Shown here: piece after piece, positions 6,790-9,036 of the stretch
How positions within the stretch are numbered: the first letter of the stretch is position 1
How the letters are laid out: each line of letters opens with the position of its first letter
Source: an uncultured Ruminococcus sp.
GTDB taxonomy: Bacteria; Bacillota; Clostridia; Oscillospirales; Ruminococcaceae
NCBI GenBank assembly: GCA_900540005.1
Contig: UQEM01000102.1
Span: 1-9,036, forward strand
Direction of reading: 5' to 3'
DNA: 9,036 nucleotides
Program-made: the position numbers and the translations under genes
The notes under the pieces: model-generated
What the model saw: only the letters and a program-made list of their open reading frames with translations
The model's database searches: none
What the model was told of the DNA's origin: nothing

Positions 6790-6827
6790 AAAACAGCCTC
6801 CTTGAGCATTTTATATGTGTGTGACAA

Positions 6828-6861
6828 TGAATATTTTCGCCCTTAACCTAAAAAATATTCA
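6828..6861. repeat. 10-bp perfect inverted repeat in the spoVG leader
   Basis: TGAATATTTT (6828-6837) and AAAATATTCA (6852-6861) are perfect reverse complements separated by 14 bases (CGCCCTTAACCTAA). The element lies downstream of the predicted spoVG start site and about 27 bases upstream of its ribosome site. In RNA it would form an AU-rich hairpin with a large loop; as DNA it could be an operator. No known riboswitch or regulator site is recognised. Confidence 0.6.
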
Positions 6862-6876
6862 CATTCGACACTCCTC
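6859..6876 (-). promoter_or_regulatory. Shine-Dalgarno-like site with immediate ATG-TGA at the spoVG mRNA 5' end
   Basis: GAGGAG (6876-6871) stands at the predicted 5' end of the spoVG transcript, about 80 bases before the real start, and is followed six bases later by ATG TGA (6864-6859), a start codon directly before a stop. It encodes no peptide beyond Met. Such 5' Shine-Dalgarno sites can protect mRNA by binding ribosomes, as described for cry3A in Bacillus. Function here is inference. Confidence 0.3.
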
Positions 6877-6883
6877 AGCTGTA

Positions 6884-6912
6884 ATTATAGCTTATATTCA
6901 TTAAAAAATCAA
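6884..6912 (-). promoter_or_regulatory. Sigma-A-type promoter of spoVG
   Basis: On the minus strand, -35 TTGATT (6912-6907), a 17-base AT-rich spacer, and a perfect -10 TATAAT (6889-6884). Both hexamers and the spacing equal those of the iscS promoter. Predicted start is near 6877, giving a leader of about 88 bases. Bacillus spoVG uses sigma-H; the site seen here looks like a housekeeping promoter instead. Confidence 0.85.
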
Positions 6913-6917
6913 GTGTT

Positions 6918-6946
6918 TTTTCAAATCTTGATGTTAAAACTGTAAA
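6918..6946 (+). promoter_or_regulatory. Weak candidate promoter for murC-lexA
   Basis: TTTTCA (6918-6923) and TGTAAA (6941-6946), 17 bases apart, each match consensus at four of six positions. The region is very AT-rich and other weak pairings exist, so this is only the least bad choice. No stronger plus-strand promoter is seen between spoVG and murC. Confidence 0.2.
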
Positions 6947-6962
6947 TTTATTCTGAAAGAAA

Positions 6963-6969
6963 AGGTGAT
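6963..6969 (+). promoter_or_regulatory. Ribosome binding site supporting a TTG start for murC
   Basis: AGGTGAT is four bases before the TTG at 6974. The in-frame GTG at 6965 lies inside this same site, with only an A-rich GAAAGAAAA before it, and so is a poorer start. Confidence 0.65.
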
Positions 6970-6973
6970 TCTC

Positions 6974-8392
6974 TTGGATAATAATATTTTAAAAGACAAA
7001 AAGCACATCCACTTCATCGGTATCGGCGGTTCGGGTATGTATCCCCTTGCACAGATACTCCATACACAGGGATATTTTCTGACAGGCTCGGACAATAACG
7101 AAACCGAGACTCTTGATGCAGTGCGCAAAATGGGCATTCCTGTTTTCATTGGTCAGCGTGCTGAAAATATCGAGGGTGCAGACCTCATAGTCCACACGGC
7201 TGCCATAATGGAGGACAATCCCGAACTTATGGCTGCAAGAGCAAGCGGAGTTCCCGTGCTCGAACGAGCAGACCTCCTCGGAATAATCACACAAAGCTAC
7301 AATAACGCGGTCTGTGTTTCGGGAACTCACGGTAAGACCACGGCTACTTCAATGATAACCCAGATACTGTACACCGCCGGAATCGACCTCTCGGCATACA
7401 TTGGCGGAAAACTCCCCTGTATCGGCGGCAGCGGCATTGCAGGCAAGAGCGATATTCTCGTATGCGAGTCTTGTGAGTTTGAGGACCACTATCTCAAACT
7501 TTCCCCTGATATCTCGATCATTCTCAACATTGACGCCGACCACCTTGACTACTTCGGCACGCTCGAAAACATTATAGCTTCATTCAGAAAATTCGCGCAG
7601 AACAGCTCAAAGCTTCTCATCGTGAACGGTTCTGACGCGAACACTATGAAAGCGATCAATGGCCTTGACAAGAATATCGTTACATTCGGCAAGGACAGTT
7701 CATGCGACTACTATCCTGAGAATGTAAAGCACATAAACGGTATGCTCACAACTTTCGACGCTATGTATAAGGGCGAAAAACTCGGAGAGATCACACTCCA
7801 TGTTGCAGGTATCCACAATGTCCTCAACTCCCTTGCGGCAATTGCGGCTGCACGTTATCTCGGCACGGACTTCTCCGCTATACAAAAGGGACTTGATGAG
7901 TTCCGCGGAGCAAAGCGCCGTTTTGAAAAACTCGGCTTTGAAAAGGGCGTTACGGTCGTTGACGACTACGCTCACCACCCGACAGAGCTTGAAGCTACAC
8001 TCAGAGCCGCAATGGAAATGAATTTCAACCATGTATGGGCTATCTTCCAGCCGTTCACCTTCTCGCGCACCAAGCTTCTGCTTGACGATTTCGCAAGAGT
8101 ACTGCAAATCCCTGACCACGCAGTCCTCACCGACATCATGGGAAGCCGCGAAAAGAACACATACGGAATATTCACACGCCACCTTGCAGAGAAGATACCA
8201 AATTGTATCTGGTTCCCGCAGGACGAAACGGCAGAGTGGACTGACGAGAGAAAATATGCCAATTTCGCACAGATATGCGACTATGTATGCGACCATGTGA
8301 GCGAGGGTGATCTCGTTATCACGCTCGGCTGCGGAGACGCTTACAAAATCGCAAAAATGATTCTCGAGAAACTCGCCCGAGAGGAGAAATAA
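6974..8392 (+). CDS. murC: UDP-N-acetylmuramate--L-alanine ligase MurC
   Basis: MurC adds L-alanine to UDP-MurNAc with ATP, the first peptide step of peptidoglycan synthesis in the cytoplasm. With the TTG start the protein has 472 residues, normal for the family. Visible motifs are the N-terminal nucleotide loop FIGIGGSGM (14-22), the ATP loop SGTHGKTT (116-123), CESCEFEDHYL with NIDADHLDYF (185-194) in the central domain, FRGAKRRFE (310-318), and DDYAHHPTE (330-338) in the C-terminal ligase domain. The loop usually written FQPHxYSRT appears here as FQPFTFSRT (358-366), with Phe in place of His. The ESCEFEDHYL segment is of the clostridial subtype. GTG at 6965 would add three residues. It is divergent from spoVG, and lexA follows after two bases, so the two are very likely cotranscribed. 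Confidence 0.96.
   Translation: MDNNILKDKKHIHFIGIGGSGMYPLAQILHTQGYFLTGSDNNETETLDAVRKMGIPVFIGQRAENIEGADLIVHTAAIMEDNPELMAARASGVPVLERADLLGIITQSYNNAVCVSGTHGKTTATSMITQILYTAGIDLSAYIGGKLPCIGGSGIAGKSDILVCESCEFEDHYLKLSPDISIILNIDADHLDYFGTLENIIASFRKFAQNSSKLLIVNGSDANTMKAINGLDKNIVTFGKDSSCDYYPENVKHINGMLTTFDAMYKGEKLGEITLHVAGIHNVLNSLAAIAAARYLGTDFSAIQKGLDEFRGAKRRFEKLGFEKGVTVVDDYAHHPTELEATLRAAMEMNFNHVWAIFQPFTFSRTKLLLDDFARVLQIPDHAVLTDIMGSREKNTYGIFTRHLAEKIPNCIWFPQDETAEWTDERKYANFAQICDYVCDHVSEGDLVITLGCGDAYKIAKMILEKLAREEK
8381..8386 (+). promoter_or_regulatory. lexA ribosome binding site inside the murC 3' end
   Basis: GAGGAG ends eight bases before the lexA ATG and lies in the last codons of murC (the RE-E-K end). 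This ties lexA translation to the murC message. Confidence 0.8.
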
Positions 8393-8394
8393 AA

Positions 8395-8976
8395 ATGCTT
8401 AAAGAAAAGGAACTCGCCGTATTTAACTACATCAAATCGCGGATCAGCGAGGGGATCTCACCTTCCGTAAGGGAGATCATGGACGCGATGGGCTTTAAGT
8501 CAACTTCGACTGCCCACCGCTACATAGAAACGCTCGTCAATGAGGGACTTATTGAAAAGACGGGCAATCTCAACCGCACGCTCAGACTGCCGAACAGCGA
8601 TACTCTCTCCGTTCCTGTTATCGGCACTGTAACGGCAGGACAGCCGATAACCGCCTATGAGGATATCACAGGCTACATAGGCTTTGAGGCTCACGGAGTA
8701 AGCGCGGATAAGCTCTTTGCGCTGAAAGTTCGCGGCGAAAGCATGATAAATGCAGGAATACTTGACGGAGACATCGTAATTGTCGAGAGCACTCCCTATG
8801 CCGAAAATAACGACATCGTAGTCGCTTTCATTGACGGCGAGGACGCCACCGTAAAGCGTTTCTTCAAGGAGAACGGACATTACCGCCTACAGCCGGAAAA
8901 CGACACCATGGATCCGATAATCCTCGACCATGTGGAAATTCTCGGCAAGGTCATCGGACTTAAAAGATACTATTAA
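8395..8976 (+). CDS. lexA: LexA, SOS-response repressor
   Basis: LexA represses DNA-damage genes until RecA filaments trigger its self-cleavage. The 193-residue protein has a winged-helix N-terminus, with ISPSVREIMDAMGFKSTSTA (21-40) followed by HRYIETLVNEGLIEK, of which the S-T-STAHRY part is the recognition helix. A linker leads to the S24 peptidase domain. The cleavage bond is A81-G82 in GTVTAGQPI, the nucleophile S116 in RGESMINAGILDGD, and the general base K154 in ATVKRFF, so all parts needed for autocleavage are intact. It ends with the expected LQPEND and ILGKVIGL stretches. The ATG is two bases after the murC stop, so it has little room for its own regulated promoter. No GAACNNNNGTTC box is visible near murC or lexA. 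No terminator is seen in the 60 bases before the window ends. Confidence 0.97.
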   Translation: MLKEKELAVFNYIKSRISEGISPSVREIMDAMGFKSTSTAHRYIETLVNEGLIEKTGNLNRTLRLPNSDTLSVPVIGTVTAGQPITAYEDITGYIGFEAHGVSADKLFALKVRGESMINAGILDGDIVIVESTPYAENNDIVVAFIDGEDATVKRFFKENGHYRLQPENDTMDPIILDHVEILGKVIGLKRYY

Positions 8977-8989
8977 AACCTGTTTAGGG

Positions 8990-9001
8990 AGTGTTGACAC
9001 T
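8990..9001. repeat. Short dyad overlapping a TTGACA hexamer after lexA
   Basis: AGTGT and ACACT flank a TG centre, and TTGACA (8994-8999) lies within. It could be the -35 of a promoter with an operator-like dyad, but at a 17-base spacing the -10 position reads TTTTCG, which is poor. The remaining sequence to 9036 is AT-rich with no start codon that can be judged. Confidence 0.2.
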
Positions 9002-9036
9002 AAGATAATATGCAGATTTTCGAGCATAAATTTTAC

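Noticed and set aside
6928..6956. TTGATG at 6928-6933 as -35 of a murC promoter
   Set aside because: At 16-18 base spacing there is no acceptable -10 (TTCTGA or similar).
8193..8210. AGATAC-6-GTATCT inverted repeat before lexA
   Set aside because: It is inside murC coding sequence, about 185 bases before the lexA start and with no nearby promoter elements. Its short 6-bp arms are easily due to chance.
47..9036. tRNA, rRNA, CRISPR array, insertion sequence, prophage or defence cluster
   Set aside because: No cloverleaf, spaced direct repeats, transposase motifs or terminal repeats were seen on either strand. All large open frames are housekeeping or membrane genes.

Overview
The window looks like ordinary core chromosome from a Gram-positive Clostridia member, probably of the Ruminococcus/Oscillospiraceae kind. 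This is inferred from intermediate base composition, strong GGAGG-type ribosome binding sites, TTGATT/TATAAT-type sigma-A promoters, the presence of spoVG and lexA, a rhodanese-less ThiI beside a NifS-like desulfurase, and a MurC of the clostridial sequence subtype. The species cannot be fixed from the sequence alone. The first 46 bases are not biological. They are the end of an Illumina P7 primer, an 8-base index and the Nextera read-2 transposon adapter left on the contig end, so genomic sequence starts at about position 47.

Left block, minus strand, transcribed right to left from a good promoter at 3136-3164: a NifS/IscS-like cysteine desulfurase, thiI, pncC (stand-alone CinA C-terminal domain), and the first 23 codons of an unidentified gene whose ATG overlaps the pncC stop and which is cut off by the contig end. 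The desulfurase and ThiI form the known sulfur relay for 4-thiouridine in tRNA. PncC belongs to pyridine nucleotide recycling. The block has two intercistronic or leader hairpins and no terminator in view.

Middle block, plus strand, from a divergent promoter at 3245-3273: a large (834 aa) polytopic membrane protein of the YfhO family, a probable GT-C-type sugar transferase acting outside the membrane, followed 14 bases later by an ADP-ribose pyrophosphatase-like NUDIX hydrolase. This pair converges on spoVG. A clean intrinsic terminator on the minus strand ends spoVG.

Right block: spoVG (minus) and murC-lexA (plus) diverge from a shared AT-rich region of about 180 bases. The spoVG leader is unusual: a Shine-Dalgarno-like GAGGAG at its predicted 5' end, an immediate ATG-TGA, then a 10-bp perfect inverted repeat. 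murC probably starts at TTG. lexA starts two bases after the murC stop with its ribosome binding site inside murC, which joins the SOS repressor to a peptidoglycan gene with no recognisable LexA box in the window.

No mobile element, CRISPR array, tRNA, rRNA or defence-type cluster was seen, and nothing here is convincingly a new biological system. The most useful observations are the adapter artefact, the truncated coupled gene, the leader architectures of spoVG and iscS, and the murC-lexA linkage.
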